Shown piece after piece: positions 24,953 through 39,900 of a stretch of DNA of 64,000 nucleotides. How positions within the stretch are numbered: position 1 is the stretch's first letter; every line of letters begins with the position of its first letter. The stretch is from Rotaria macrura (taxonomy: Eukaryota; Rotifera; Eurotatoria; Philodinida; Philodinidae). The stretch spans positions 117,588 to 181,587 of the forward strand of contig OENT01000158.1 of assembly GCA_900239685.1 (NCBI GenBank), written 5' to 3'. The position numbers were made by a program, and so were the translations under genes. The notes beneath the pieces were generated by a model. The model worked only from the letters and a program-made list of their open reading frames with translations. It had not been told where the DNA came from and did no database searches.

Positions 24953-27900
24953 TGTATGTATGTATGTATGTATATATCGTAAGTCTCATTTTTTATTCTA
25001 TTGCACGACCTTTGACTAAGCCGAGAGCTCAACTAAAATTCAAATTCAATCAGCTTATAATACTTAGTTGTTTTTTTTCCTCATATCATTACTATTGAGT
25101 AGTTCTGTTTTTTTTCAATTAGAATGATTCTTGTTCTTTTTTCGTATTCTTTCTACTTTCTCAAAGCATCGAGCAATACACAGTCTCGTTCTTATCATGA
25201 CATCGTTCAGGGAGGAGTAATAGTAAATCAAATTCTAATTTTATATTGACGATGTATATATGTTATACGCACAATTTGTCTTTACTTTCCCTCCTTCGAT
25301 GATCGAAAACGAGCAAGAAAAAGAAAGAGAAGAAAGAATCGAGCTCAGATTGAGTTTCTTCCACGCTCCACTCGAAATTCCCTCATCTTTCTTCATGTTA
25401 TATGTGTAGTCAAATTTCGCTACAGAGCACGTTTTACGCGAGCATACATACATACGAACAGATTATCAACAGCTGTAAAGTTCAGGGAGAAAACAAAAGC
25501 ACATCCAGACGAACGAAAAAACGAAGAAAAAAGTGGTAAATGAAGGCGGCAATGTATGTTACGACTCTTCCTTATTCTCTCTTCTTCTTTTTTTTTTGTT
25601 GATTACTCTTCATATTCTTGAGTGAGAACAACAGCCGTTTGTTCGTAAGTTTTAGCTTGATCATAGTAATGATTGAATAGAGTAAGCCTTATCGCGTGCG
25701 AATAGACCCATTTGTTGTTTTTTAGACTGACAATATTGTTATTTTTTCTCTTTATATCATATTATATTTACTACTACGTTTTTCGCTCTATATGTGTACT
25801 CGACTCGACTAAGTGGAGCAGTTCGTCTCACCCTGAACACCAGTAATTGGTGAGATTCAACTCCTCCACTTCTTTGCAGTCGTTGATATCACTTCTTTTT
25901 CCTGGTCTTTTTCTCACTGATGATAATGATGATGAATTTTAATGATGACTATGCAAAGGCAAACGGCTGTTCTTTAGTCAATCTACATTAATGGCTTCAT
26001 CAATCTGACAAATGAAGAACAATACATATTTATTGTTACTATTACTAATACTCATATCAATCGAATTCATTTTAGTATCATGTCACATCAAACGAATCTT
26101 CATATATATATATATATATATATGCACATGTAGATACCAATCGAATGTCAAGAAATAAAATTTAATCAAAAATTTTCTTGTTTTTAAATTTTTTTCAAGA
26201 AATAAATATATTTATATGTATATGATGGGTTATTTTACTTTGTTGGAAATATTCAAGTGTTTCGAACAGCAAACTTTTCATTTGTCTCATTACAATAGAC
26301 TAATCTACTAATACTTCTATTAAGAGAAGATAAATTTGACTTTGATTGGTATCTATCTCACGTACATACAATGGACAGATGATTGACAAGATTGATTGAA
26401 AGAGATACTCTATCGAAATGATTCAGTAAAAAGTATTATCAATGTCTTAAGTTTTGTTGAGTATCTCATTTTTTTAAACTCTTGCCTGATGAATATGTGA
26501 AGTATTTTAATCCTGATTAAATTATTCTAAATAAATACGTGTCTTGTTCAGTGCGTTGTTCATATTAACAAACAAGAAAAGAAAAAGAAAGAAAGAAAAC
26601 TAACAACTATTATTCTAATCTAAAATCAATCGAAAACAATCAAACGTTTATACAACATATCAGATTAGACAATATCTAATTTAATAATACGTGTCATATT
26701 TAGATCGGTGAAGTTGATCGAGAATGTTTCAACACACTTGTTTCATTTTATTTTGTCAAATATTTACAAGAACGGAGTTTATCGTTAACAAGGTAGAACT
26801 TTTGATTTCTTTATATGAAACATATTTACGTTTATTGATCGACTTGTGTAGACCTATCCTACGTGCACCACGAGCAATAACGTCCGACATAATTCGAGTA
26901 CCATTTATTCAAGATACTATTAATTTGATACGTCGTTCACATCAAACTCATTTTGATTGTTCTGGTTTCATTGATAGTAAGGAAGAGAAAACAAAACGAG
27001 AAGAATCTCATATTAAAAATTGATGAGTTATATCTGTTCTATTTAGATTATGATAGTATTAAACATGAGTATGTCAATAAAAATGGTATACTTCCATCAC
27101 CAAGTCTTAATTCAACCTTACTTAGTGTGCTACGAGAACGTCTTTGTTCAAAAACATACGAAAGTAAACCACAATTGTTCAATGATACTAGTGATAGTCA
27201 TAATGCATTTACACGTACATTACTATCACGAGCGGAAAATTCAAAAACTCATCGTTTACCACTTGGTTTACATAGTTTAAAATCAAGTCCATATTTACTT
27301 TATTTACTCAATTATAATGAACAACAACAAACAACGAAAGTATTGAGTGATCTTGAACATTATCTCATCGATATGTTATTTCCACATTGGGATTTTCTTG
27401 TTTGTACAGAAAATGATGAATTTGTTTATATGATACTATTACCAAAAACAGAACGTGATTTACTCTTATTAAATACAGATTTAAATATACTTATGCATGA
27501 TCTTATTAGTCGTTATTCAATGAATCATATTGATAATGGGAAGTGTATTTATGATGATTGTCGTTGTGCCATGGATAGTTTATTAGATGAAGTCGAAGAT
27601 AAGATTGGTAGTGAATCATTAATTTTTTTACCTGTAATGGAAAATCAATCGAATAAAGTTCATGAAGAACAAGCAAGTTCGTAAAAACCATGATGAAAAC
27701 AAGCATTGCTGTTGCATAATTTTCAATTTTTGATTCTCGAAAATAGATTCTAGAAGTAGTATATCTCTGAGAATATGACATATATGATTAGAGAATGATT
27801 CTTATTGTCATTGAGATTCTATTCTATAGTTTTATATTACGGATCAATAAGAATTACATTGTCCTATTCTTATCATGAGAAATCAGAGATCGTAAAGTCG

Positions 27901-30900
27901 AGAAATTTTTATCCCATTGTAATAGTTAGAGAATAAAAACATAGAAATTTCTCCTTTACATCTCTGATGTAATTCTACACTACCATCGTAGTATTTTTCA
28001 AGTCTTGCAATTTCAGTAGCATCAAACATACTCATTATTTTTTTGTCGTCAAAATGTTTGCTTTTATTTTTGATATTCGATATTTTAAAATTGAGAATCT
28101 GAAACTTGTATTTCAACCTGATCATATTTTTTCTTTGACCAAATTTTTTTAATGGAAAATATCGTAACAGACGTATTCTATGATCCATCATATTCTGATA
28201 AAAATTTTCTCACATGTACGAAAAACAAAACAGCATCCCTTTACTATTTATTCAGAAAATCGAACACAAGGACAGATGTATTCATTGATGCCGTCGTGTC
28301 GATGTTTTCACTGTATTAATTTAAGAAAAAAATATTCATAAAAGATAGCTATTTGAAATGGTAAGCTAGTATCTCTAAAGAATTCTTCAAATTGTCGAAG
28401 CATATCGCATCTTTGACATAGGGAGAGATAAATTCAATCCATGATGATGCCATCATCTCCATGGCAGCAGCATCAGAAATAATAATAATATGTGTACTAA
28501 TCATTCAGAAATATATGCCCAGAATTTCGAAAAGTTCGCGTACGAACGATGCTTCAGAAATTACGGCACGTGAAGATTGGCATCGATTTCAGAAAAATGA
28601 AGATACACTCTTTGTAAATTTAACAATAAGTTCGAAAAACGTTTTCTTTGTTTGAATACGATAAAAATACACTGTACGTAATGTTAACTAGCATAAAAAT
28701 TATGCACAATATTCAAGTTTGAAGTCAAGTGCAAAACTAAACTGTTTATTCGTCATTCTATTGTTCTGTTTTCTGCCACTTTACTTTCATGTTGAATAAC
28801 ACAGTAATGAAAAGTTTTTATTATGTAGGCTTTAATCTTCTTAGTTATGTCATGTACAGAATTCTTGAATTAAACGAATAAAAATGAGATTCGAATTAAA
28901 TTTCATTATAAAAATGATATTTTACTTTTAAGGTAAACATAGTCAACGACGTCGTCAACGTCGGGATACATTTACGTCAGCTGATTTATTAGTACCTTAT
29001 GGTACACATACAATAGTCAATAATGGCAAAGTTACAGTATCTTCAACACCAATACCTATAAGTCACTCTTTATCTCAAAACGTTTATCATGCATCATCGC
29101 AACCAGTGGTCACTGGCTATCGCCGTATATATTCTCCATTAACCATCGATACAACTAACATATCACACCTTGACCCCTCACATCGTCGTTATTCAGCATC
29201 AGCTGTTGCATCTCCGCCGGTTAATTATCATAATCTTCATGTTACACCTGCATTGAATCTTATTCCACCGTCACCGCATGAAACTTTAATGCGTGATACT
29301 CGGAAAAAATTGACTCATTATCAATGGCGTATACCAATATTTTTATATGGTTGTAATAAATTACGTTTAGCATCATCGTTGTTATTATCTAATGAACAAC
29401 AATTAAGAAATCTTTGCTCGGATACTTATATTGACTATTCAAAAGATGATAATGAATCAGCAAACGAACTTTCATCGGCAGTTCCAAACGGATTACAAAA
29501 TATAAAACCTCGAAAACGAGGTAAGCCCAAAACAAAGCAACATATTGGTTTAAATCTTATTTTTGACAACTATCTGAATATGAATTACCTAGTATGGTGA
29601 GAAATAGTCGGGAACTCAGCAGTTTCATTTGGTGGAGAAAATCATGTATCGATTCAATTAAAATTTTATTGAGAGGAAACCTGGAAATAGTATGAGAGAG
29701 AATATTTCATAGATTTAACATCTATAGAAGATCGGTGATTAATACATATAATTATATAATATTCAAAACTTTTTCAGTTAACCATGAATCAAACGAAAAC
29801 GAGAATGAAAAACATGGCATTCTTCTAAACTTGTGATCTTTAGGAAAAGCTAGGATCTAAAAAATGATGATATGTTTATTCACGATAAAAACTACAATCG
29901 AAATTAATTTTTCGATATCGATAGAGAAGAAAACATTGATGCAATAATTAAAACACAAATAAATAGAAATGAATAGTATATCTGATGACAACATGAAAAA
30001 AAAAATATAAGTTTATAAATTTTTTTCTCAAAATCCACATAACAATCCGAGTTCATTGTGACATAAACCTATCATTGTGTAATCTGTTGCCTTAATTCGA
30101 CATTCGTACTGTAGAATAATTTAACTACTGTCCTAAGAGATCAATGCTGACATTAGTTAAATAAAATATTAGAATGAAAGCTTATCAATTTCTACTATGT
30201 ATTCTAATTTAATTTATTGTGTAATTCAAAAAGTCGAAAAAAAAATTCTTGAAAGTTATTATGAAGTAGATGAAGTTAAACAATCATATGGATTGAATCA
30301 AAAGAAAAACAAAATGTGTCATTACTGATCAAGAGCTCACTAGATAAATATTAAGCCGGGAAATTTTCAACATAGTAAAATTGTATCTTCTGAAAAACAT
30401 ATCACCCTGATAAAACATTAGATACAAAGAAGCAAACAAGCATTTAGTTGTTTCCTGTACTATAGACTTTTCGATTTTACTTAGAGTATGACCATGTGCT
30501 TTACAGATCGCCTATAATTACATCCTATTGAGTGAAAATTTACAATGCCTGAACTTTATCGAATTCTAAATGATGAATAAATGAACATTTCTGTTTTATT
30601 AGATAATTCTCGTCGACATGATGACGATACATTATTTCCACATGAAAAATTTCTTGAAGAAATGCGTGATTCTCTTGATTATGCTTTTGCAACAGGTAAA
30701 AATCTTCGTTCATTATTATTTTATGATGATTTATTTTTTGTTTTGTTGCAGCATTTTATAAGAATTGTTTACTTAATCTATCAACAAATCGTTCTGATGT
30801 TGAATATGCACTAAGCACAATTTATCATGAGCATTGGGAAAATATCGATTTAACACAATTTCTCAAAGCTATGTGTTCACATTTATCAGATGATCCAGAA

Positions 30901-33900
30901 AAGTAAAAATACAGCTTATAATTTGTGAGACAAGATTAGGGATGTAACAATACCATTTTGCAGACACCTAAAAATTGCCAATTTTCATAATGAAGATCTA
31001 CCAATACCAACCAATACCTTGTGTCAGTCATAATCAACGAACTTAGCTCTATCTGATAGAAGAATATAAAATACCAATACCAGCAGAAAAGATCTCCAGT
31101 ATTGGTGAAAATTACCGTTTTTTTTAACTTTTTTAACAATACTCACCAATACTGGGGATCTTTTCTGTTGGTATTGGTATTTTATATTCTTCTATCAGAT
31201 AGAGCTAAGTTCGTTGGTTGTAAGTGAGACAAGGTATTGGTTGGTATTGGTAGATTTCCAACATGAAAATTGGTAATCTTTAGGTGTCTGCAAATGGTAT
31301 TGTTACACCCCTAGACAAGAGTACAAATCAACATTTTCTTTTTAAGATCATTTGAACCTGGCACTGTTTGTGAGCCAACAACAAAAAATATTAATGATTA
31401 TTTAAAGGATAAATTTCTCGAAATAATAAATCGATATTTTCATCGCGTCGGCGACGGTTCAGAGTATTTTTATTTTTGTACTGATGAAGAACGTACACGA
31501 GAAAGTCGTAATTCAATAGAAATAGAAGACCGTGTAACATCTAATAATAATAATCATAATAATAATAATAATGGTAACGAATTACAATCAACAACAGGGC
31601 CATATAAATTTGATGATACAAACGGATATGATCATGGCAGTGATCCTGATGATGATCATGATAGTAATGGAACTGTTCATATACATGATAACAATGATGA
31701 TGAAGATCCTGAATTACAATTAACAACAAATCGTCGTCGTTCAGATGTATCATCAAGTTCAATGTCCAATCGTTCGAGAGAATTAGCTGTACGAGGTGAA
31801 ATTTTACCATTATTTATACTTTTCGATTGCCAATGGAAGGCAAAACAACATGATAGTAATAAGCCTGTAACAGATATTCCACTTTGTATAAGTAAGTAAA
31901 ATAGAAACAAAAGTATCGGAACATCGAATTTATTGTGTTCCGTTCAGGTAAATTAATTACTGCTGACAATGACACAAAAATAGATTATGATAGTTTACGT
32001 GTTTCATTTGATTTTATTTGTTTAACAATTGGTCGTGATGATAATGATTCGCAAGGTGCTAGTGTTGGCATGATTTCAATGAATACGCCAACATTCAATC
32101 ATCAATCGTTAGCATCGAAAAGAGTGCAAGAAATAAATATCATCGATGCAATTGAAAATACGAGTACTTGTACAGGTACAACAATGGGTGGTGAATTGAA
32201 TAAGTGAGATATTTAAAGATGAAACATTACGAAATATTTTATTTACATAATAAAATTTCTGCTTCTATTTTTTTTTAGGAACCCACTAGATAAACTTCGA
32301 TTGTCGGATGCGCAAAAACATGCGATTTCAACATGTCGACGAGAGGTTTGTAATTTCTGATACCTAATCGATTGAATAAGAATATGAACGAATGAAATGA
32401 AATTGAAATCCCACTGATTTGTACAGAAGTTTACCGAGAGCTTCTCTAAACATGTAATAAAGATGATACTTGAGTAAATTAATTTCAAAATTTTCAAATC
32501 CAATTAGAGCTTGCTGAAAATATTGAATCGACATGAGGTACTATTTTTTTTTCATTTTCGCTTATTTTTGATAAATGATACTTCGTATATGTTTCTTAAC
32601 TGAATAGAGTGTAGGCTTAAACACTAACTTGTCTGAATGATTCAAATAACATTTATTCGAAGAATACAATTGAGTTTTACTTTTGAATTATGTTGAATAC
32701 AAGCATTTCTTCTATTTCGAATAGATTGTTGCTGAGAAAAAATATTAACAATCTGTGTTGTTTTTAGATCGAATGGCTTTTACGTGATGAACAACTTTCA
32801 ACATATTTCTCTCGTCGTACTCTCGATAGAAAATTTATTGAAAGTGTTATTGACCATGTTCAAAGTTCAGTTCATATTAACAAATCTAATTGTATTTGTC
32901 GCTCTATCGATCTGATGTTTGTACTTGGTATTGATAAATCTATTGATCCATTTCTTAAAGTAAGATATTATTCATTCGAAAAACAAACGCAGAGAGAGAG
33001 AGACACACACATACACACACTGACATGCTTTATTTTTATTCGTCGTAACTTAGGAATTAGGAAATATTCGTATTCGAGATAAATATATTTTAACAAAATG
33101 TGGAAGTTATTGTATTTTATTGGAACCGAATAATGAATCTATGGATGACATTCCTCGAAAACGTAAACCAGGTTAATTCTTTCTTATTCAATGACATTAA
33201 TAAAATTCATCTAATTTTATTTTTCATTCGTTGAAAAGTTTTATCGGCTACTTCACTAGACGATCGATCATCAACAAATATGGAAGAGAGTTCAATATCA
33301 GAAAGTTCTATACTTGATGATGATGATGATGAAAGAAAATCTAGTGAAGATGAACTCGAAGATTATGTAAAACCAACATTTTGGCTATTCATTGAACGAA
33401 AAAAGAAAACATCATCGCAAGTTGATTTACTGGAAATTAAATTCTATCTTTATTGCGGGTAATAAAATATGTTCTTTGCATAAATGCAAATATCAATGTA
33501 TGCATCTAGAATATGTATCCTTAAATGTATTTTTGTAGAAAATTTCGATGTATTGTTATATACACGTCGTTTCTGAAAATTGACTACTGAATTCTGAAGA
33601 AGATACTAAATTTTAAAAGTAACATGAGTAAATGAATATCAAAAATACTCAGACAACAACTATCCTAAAATCATATCATTGGAATAAAAGTAACTTCATT
33701 TGAATGAATAACATATTTACCTTGAAAAAGCACACCTCAACTTTCAAGGACTTTTCATTTACTGCTGTTCATAAAAATGAGATACGAGAAGAATACAGTA
33801 ACTAATTATGTAACGAGAGAGAGCTCTAAGCAAAGATAAGGATTAGCAAATTTTCATGGTTCAATCATTTTTTTCTTTTTTTCAAAAGAAACGAGTTTTA

Positions 33901-36900
33901 AGAGCCAATAAAAAATGAAGATCAGAAACTTAAGTTTACAGTGCTTTTATTGCAATAAAGAATAATTATCTACTCCGTTTTACAATCCAAGTAATGTGTC
34001 AATTTTTTTCCGAAAAAAATTTCCGAAAAGTTTCATATTTCAGTAAGGGTTTATAAAAATTTCTTTCCAAAAATTAAAATTTTTGATCGTCATATTCGTT
34101 TACACAACGTTTGTTCAAGTGCATTGTAAAAATTTGATATAACAAAACTGACAACTAAGGATACTTGTTCTGATGCTAGTTAGTATGACTAAATTTGTTT
34201 TTGCACAAGTATATTCTGTTTTATTTAATACCTGTAGATCATCGTCTGATGTAACACGAAATTCTTGTGAACCTCAAGCAATATTAGAAGAATTGATTAA
34301 TGAATTTAATCGTCTATGTCGTATAATTAATCAGGTTTGAATTCAAAGTCAATTTCGTAGTTTTTCGTAACTGTACGTTCATTACATTTTGGATAGAAAT
34401 TATTATTGAGTGATTTATCAGCAACTTCTTCATGTAATTCATTATTGGTGCCACCAAGTGAAAGTGATGACGCGAGTGTTGAAGCTGATACACCAGTTTT
34501 AACAGCTAATTTAAGTATACTGCCTGGCACAGTAAGATTTTACTTTCATCTATTCTAAAAATTTAATGTCATTGAATTAAGTTTGCTTGTGATGAACTAT
34601 GGAGACATTCATTTCCACTTCATTTTCGTCTTCGTCCGCATCTTCATTCAGCATTAAGTACAAAGCCATCATCGGGCTATCATCCTGGTATGATGAAGAA
34701 TTTATTTTCATTTGAACACAAAATTAGACAAACAAAAAAACTTGTTCTATTCTTTTGATAATTTCAGGTTCACTTATACGCGAATTAACGACACATTTTA
34801 GTTCATTCGTTGTTCATAATAGAAAAAATCTATTTGTTTACAATGGAGCTAGTAATCATTATTATATGAGATTTCGAGAAGATACTCTACCACCAACAGC
34901 ACCTTCTTTTGTCGATGATTCATTACTATTGAGTGAAAGTAATACTACATTTGTTGGACCGCCATCACCACAAGTAACTCATTCAAATTATTCAACATTC
35001 AATAGTGCTCTGAAAAATCGTCAACGACATGATTCAGTAAGTTTCAACGAGATTTTTAACTGTTATATTTAAGTCATCAATACTTATGATCGACATAATA
35101 GAAAACAGAATGAAAAGTATTTTCGAGAAGTTCAAAGCTTCTCAAAACTTTCGAATAGAATAAAATATAAGAGTTTCTAATATCTAAAGCATTCAAGAGT
35201 CTAATATATGAATATATATATATATATTTGGTAGTATTGTGATTAAAACACTCGACTTGCACATTCGCACATATCATTCGAAAAAATCAATAATGAATTG
35301 ATTTTTCGAAGGAATACTAATCATTTTGTTATAAATGCACGTGAACAAACTTAACAGAAAAGATAAACCAAGACATTTTTTCGATTAGATATAATGGATG
35401 ATTGTTTGAGGTTCATCAGTCATTTCATACAGAGATATGCTCTTACGATAGGTAGTTGTGTAAAAAAAGAAACCATCAGAAATCTACACTAAACTTTGGC
35501 ATTAGAATGGATAAACATGTCGGAACTATTTTGCAAGGAGACTCATGGTTTCCTATTATTCACATGGATTGTTATTTATAAGAGCTTAATAGTAATACAG
35601 CAAAATGCGATTCGCTTGTTGTTCAATAATGAAAAATAGACACATGCTTTATTATTGTTAACGCATCTTCTATAATGACTATTTAACGAATCAAAATTAA
35701 TGCTGCACACTTTTCCAATCGACAACGTGCTGCTCTACTTGATTATTGCACTAGGCTGTTTCTCCATGATGATTCTTATGTCAATACAGTAAAGAAGTTT
35801 TTCTCGTGAGCAATCATGTATAGATCCTATTGAATAAACAAATAAGAATCTCGACTATTTTCTAATCGATTGATTAATATTTTACATTTAATCTATACTA
35901 GGGTACATTTTGTATTCATGTCATACTGTACGGATTAAAATCTGCTAGTAAGTTTTAATTATTTTCTTAGCTTTTTTTTTTAAATAAATATTTTCTTCTT
36001 AATCAGCTACTGATCCGAAGTATGAAAGTGTAAAAAGTATGCTTGTTCAATCGGTTACAACTCGACTAGAAGAAGAAGTCGTGAGAGAACTTGTCAATGC
36101 CTTATATCATTATGCTATGACACGTTTAAATCCTGATGATGTGACTGTAAGTATTCGATTGATTTAATTGATCGGATTAAAATTTAAAAAAAAAATACTA
36201 TTATCTTTCTACTAGTTCATTCGACCGATCGATAGCGAACCGAAACATACGTTTGAATACAAAATCTCACCATTAATTAATACAAATGTATTTTTGTACT
36301 ATTTTCGACGTTATGTTAAAACAACTCAATTTCATCAGCCCCTTCTTCTACCTGTGCTTGCTAAAGATATTAAAGTAAGAAGAAACAATAAAGGCGACTG
36401 AACTTATTTCTACTTTTTGTTCTAAATTTTTTCTTAACAAGGAAATCGTTAAAGATTATCATGGTCAGACATTAATTGTTTATAATCGTTCATATAGTCA
36501 TAATGTTCCTCGGCCAGGTAATTCTGTTGAATCAAAGAAAAAATAAAATTTCAATTTCAATTTTCTCTCTCGTTTTAGGACTGGCCTGGATTGAATTACA
36601 TGTATTGAATCCTAACAATCGTCCAAGTCCTATATCATCAGAAGATTTATCGGATGAATTAACGATCAAATCACTTATCGATTTTATACATATTGTCGAA
36701 CGAAAAGTTCCTTCGTCGCCAACAATAGCAGAAGGAGATAGTAAGTTGAATTTAATTGATAGTATTTTTTCTTTGTGAACAAATTAATTGACTTGTTTTT
36801 ATTAGATCTATCTGAAAATATTCTTCGTTGTCATGTTTGGGCACGTGGAAGTCAATCGGAAATCGAACCAACAGCCGTGTCAAATACATTATTACAAGCA

Positions 36901-39900
36901 TTTACATTTGCACTGGCTGACTATGTTACTGAATATAAACTTTTACCAACACTTTACAATAATCAAAGACGTGGATCGTTCGAACCACCACCATCACCAC
37001 GTTCAATGAATGCAGTTAAATGCATGGATGAATCAAGTACGTGATTCTTTTTTTTTGTGAAATACGATTTTTTGACCTAATGTACAGATTTGAAAGCCCT
37101 GGTTCGTTTTTTCGATGAATATAAATTCAGTTGAATTCATTCAGTTTCTTGATTGTTTATCGATAACATTTCCCGATAGTAATATATGACGTACATAGTT
37201 ACTTATCGCAGTTCTGTACGATTAAATCAAAGCTTAGTGAAGTAATGTATATATCTTTAATATAAGATCGAATAAATCTTTATATTTTTCTCTTGAGCAA
37301 CTATCATTGAATTATGTCTTATACATTAATTTCGATAGTAACGATGATAATTATTCGATTTTCAGAATTTGTATTGGATTTTGTTCTTGATCGAAATATA
37401 CAAACTGCACATACGTATGGCGTCGATACGGTTTCAACGATGCCTCCAGTACAATCTAGACGTGTAAGTTAAAATGATTGATTATATTTACTTATATAAT
37501 AATAACTTTTGATGAGACATTATTTTATGCAATTTATGAGAATTTCTTAAGTTGAAACGAAACAAAATATATTATTCTAGCATTCGACAAATAGTACTGG
37601 TGGAATATATAACATTCATACTAAAGTGAACAAACCAATTGGTTCACATTCGCCTGTCAAATTACAGGTCTATCCCTATATATTTCTTTTTTTTCACTAA
37701 CAACTAGATGCATACATATATATATATGTATATTTTTGATATCTATTTGCTTTGGGATTTGTTTGTCTTTGGCTAACTAGACAAACAATGATTTTATTTA
37801 AATACCAACCAACAACAACTCAACTCTTTTTTCTCACCTTATCTATTACTTTGCTTTGTTTCTCTTTATTGGAAAATGATTTTTATTGTATTAATATTCA
37901 TTCTCAATAGTTTTTGTTCTTATTTTTAATAGCGTCAAGAATCAATTCAAAGTTCAATGTTAAGTAGCTCATCAATGGATGAACCGCAATCACTTACAGT
38001 TGAACATGCAAATCGTTTAACAAAATGGTTTCAACATTTAAATACTAATTGTAAGATTATTGTCTATGTATTCTTTTGTCATGATAACGAATCTAATTTT
38101 CAGATCAATCACTTCCGTCGGTTGCATGTTGTTCTTTTACATTAACAAATCGGATCCTTCTCATGGATACTCTACATCATTTTACATTCTGGGTGAGCCA
38201 ACAAAGAATTAGTCCATACAAAGAGGAATCATTACATGGAGTTATATTTCGTTGCAATCAAGAACAAACATTATATTTGCCAGTGCCATCGCTAGATCAA
38301 ATGGTATGAAATTAAAATATTTATTTGTTAAAATTCAGAATTCATCATAAACATTGAAGACATATGTTTCTTGTCATATGAGATAAAGTCAATTTTTTTA
38401 ATGAGGATACACGAACTTAAACGAGTGCATTGAAACATACTGTGTGAAATTTTACATGTCTGTAGAATGTGTTAGAATGATGATAAAGAAAATCATTCAA
38501 AAATAGATAGCATAAAAATGATTGAATCCTGCCCCCCTCCTTCACTAGAATATAAATCCAAGACCTTCTATTGCGGAAATTTAAATTGCTCGTCCATAGG
38601 AGACCTTCTATTGTCGGCTAATTTCTTTTGCTTGTGATATAATACTAACATTTGTCTTTTAAAAAACGAGATCGAATGAATCATTTTGCTTGTTTTTAGC
38701 CACGACGTATTCCTGGTGATAAACTTGATCTTATCGTATTATATCAAAATACAAAATCGAATAATGATATAGTTATTGAAAGTACTGAACCGTCACCTCA
38801 ACAAGAAGCTAGTGATGCAAGTTAGTGAAAATAAATCATTAGCGTATCAAATAAACTATAAAAAATGAAACATATTTTTATGTATTCTTCTAGTGGCATT
38901 AGCAAATAGTTCTGATATTCCTAAACAAATATTTTTATGCATTGTTGCCAATGATAATAAAGTCAGAAAGAAAAATAAATATGTACTTATAAACAAATAA
39001 TTTATTGTTTATTTTATATTTAGTTAACGATGATATTGTACAATGCACCTGATGAATTGTCTAAATTATTAACAAATCAGTTTTTGACTTTAGTTAATTG
39101 GTCGAATGAACGTTTAAATGTTTTAAATAGAATTGTTTCACAAAAAATGGGTCTATTTCGTTACCGATCAATTCATCAAGATCAACATACAGATTATAAT
39201 CGTCATCATTTACAACATGGATCAACTAATAAAGTGTGTTTATTGTCTTCAAAACTAAACTATTACTCTATATTTCTTTCTCTTTATTTTTTGCTTGTTG
39301 TTTCTCAGCATTCTCTCAAAGGGAGTCATTTCGATATTGAACAGTTAGTTAAAGAGGCTCTACCACAAAAGTCAAAACATAATTTTCCGACATGGAATAT
39401 CGACTTACTCTATTGCAATTTAGTCGGTTCATATCCATCATTATCGAATGATTCAAGTCAAGATCTTATTCAAAGACATGGAACCCAGTTACTTCAACTA
39501 AGAGAAAATAAAAAAATTTGTACGTACGATTTTATCCAAATGTATTCTTGTAGTTGCGCGAAAAGAATTCTATGATGATTGCAGGGACAATAATAAGATA
39601 TGAGAAAGTCATTAGAAATGTTTTCGATACTTTGCTTTTGTTCAAGTCAGAGATAGTATATGTTTTGTTTTAGTCAAAGAAAATGTTGATTTAGGTTGAA
39701 TTGATTTAACTTTTCCTGGATACTTTTCTAATTTTATTTCAATGAAACTTGAAAATAATATTTTAAACACATTCAATCCTTGTCGTTACTGATGAAAAGA
39801 TCAGTTTATAACTCTGTTTATCCCATATTTGTCCTATTGTTAAATTAAAGTGAGAAAAGCATATCAGTAATATAGTACAATGATAGATCTCATATCAATT

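Larger units (their letters stand above)
23757..26703 (+). other. Largest SZT2 intron, host of two microRNA hairpins
   Basis: A 2.95-kb intron, the longest of the gene. It contains the mir-750-like hairpin (24.8 kb), a (TA)n/(GTAT)n tract (24.9 kb), the mir-1175-like hairpin (25.8 kb), an (ATC)n-like tract near 24.35 kb and an (AT)n tract near 26.1 kb. Confidence 0.8.

Noticed and set aside
26724..27023. 99-codon plus frame overlapping SZT2 exons
   Set aside because: It runs through two introns; the correct SZT2 reading needs the splices at 26792 and 26976.
27883..28191. 102-codon minus-strand frame in an SZT2 intron
   Set aside because: Lys/Ile-rich composition typical of AT-rich noncoding sequence, no splice context and no motif.
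34110..34140. GTGCATTGTA, similar to miR-33
   Set aside because: No stem-loop with the flanking intron sequence; the seed match alone is expected by chance.
35730..35770. ATTGCACTAGG, similar to the miR-92 seed
   Set aside because: No matching opposite arm could be found nearby, so there is no precursor hairpin.
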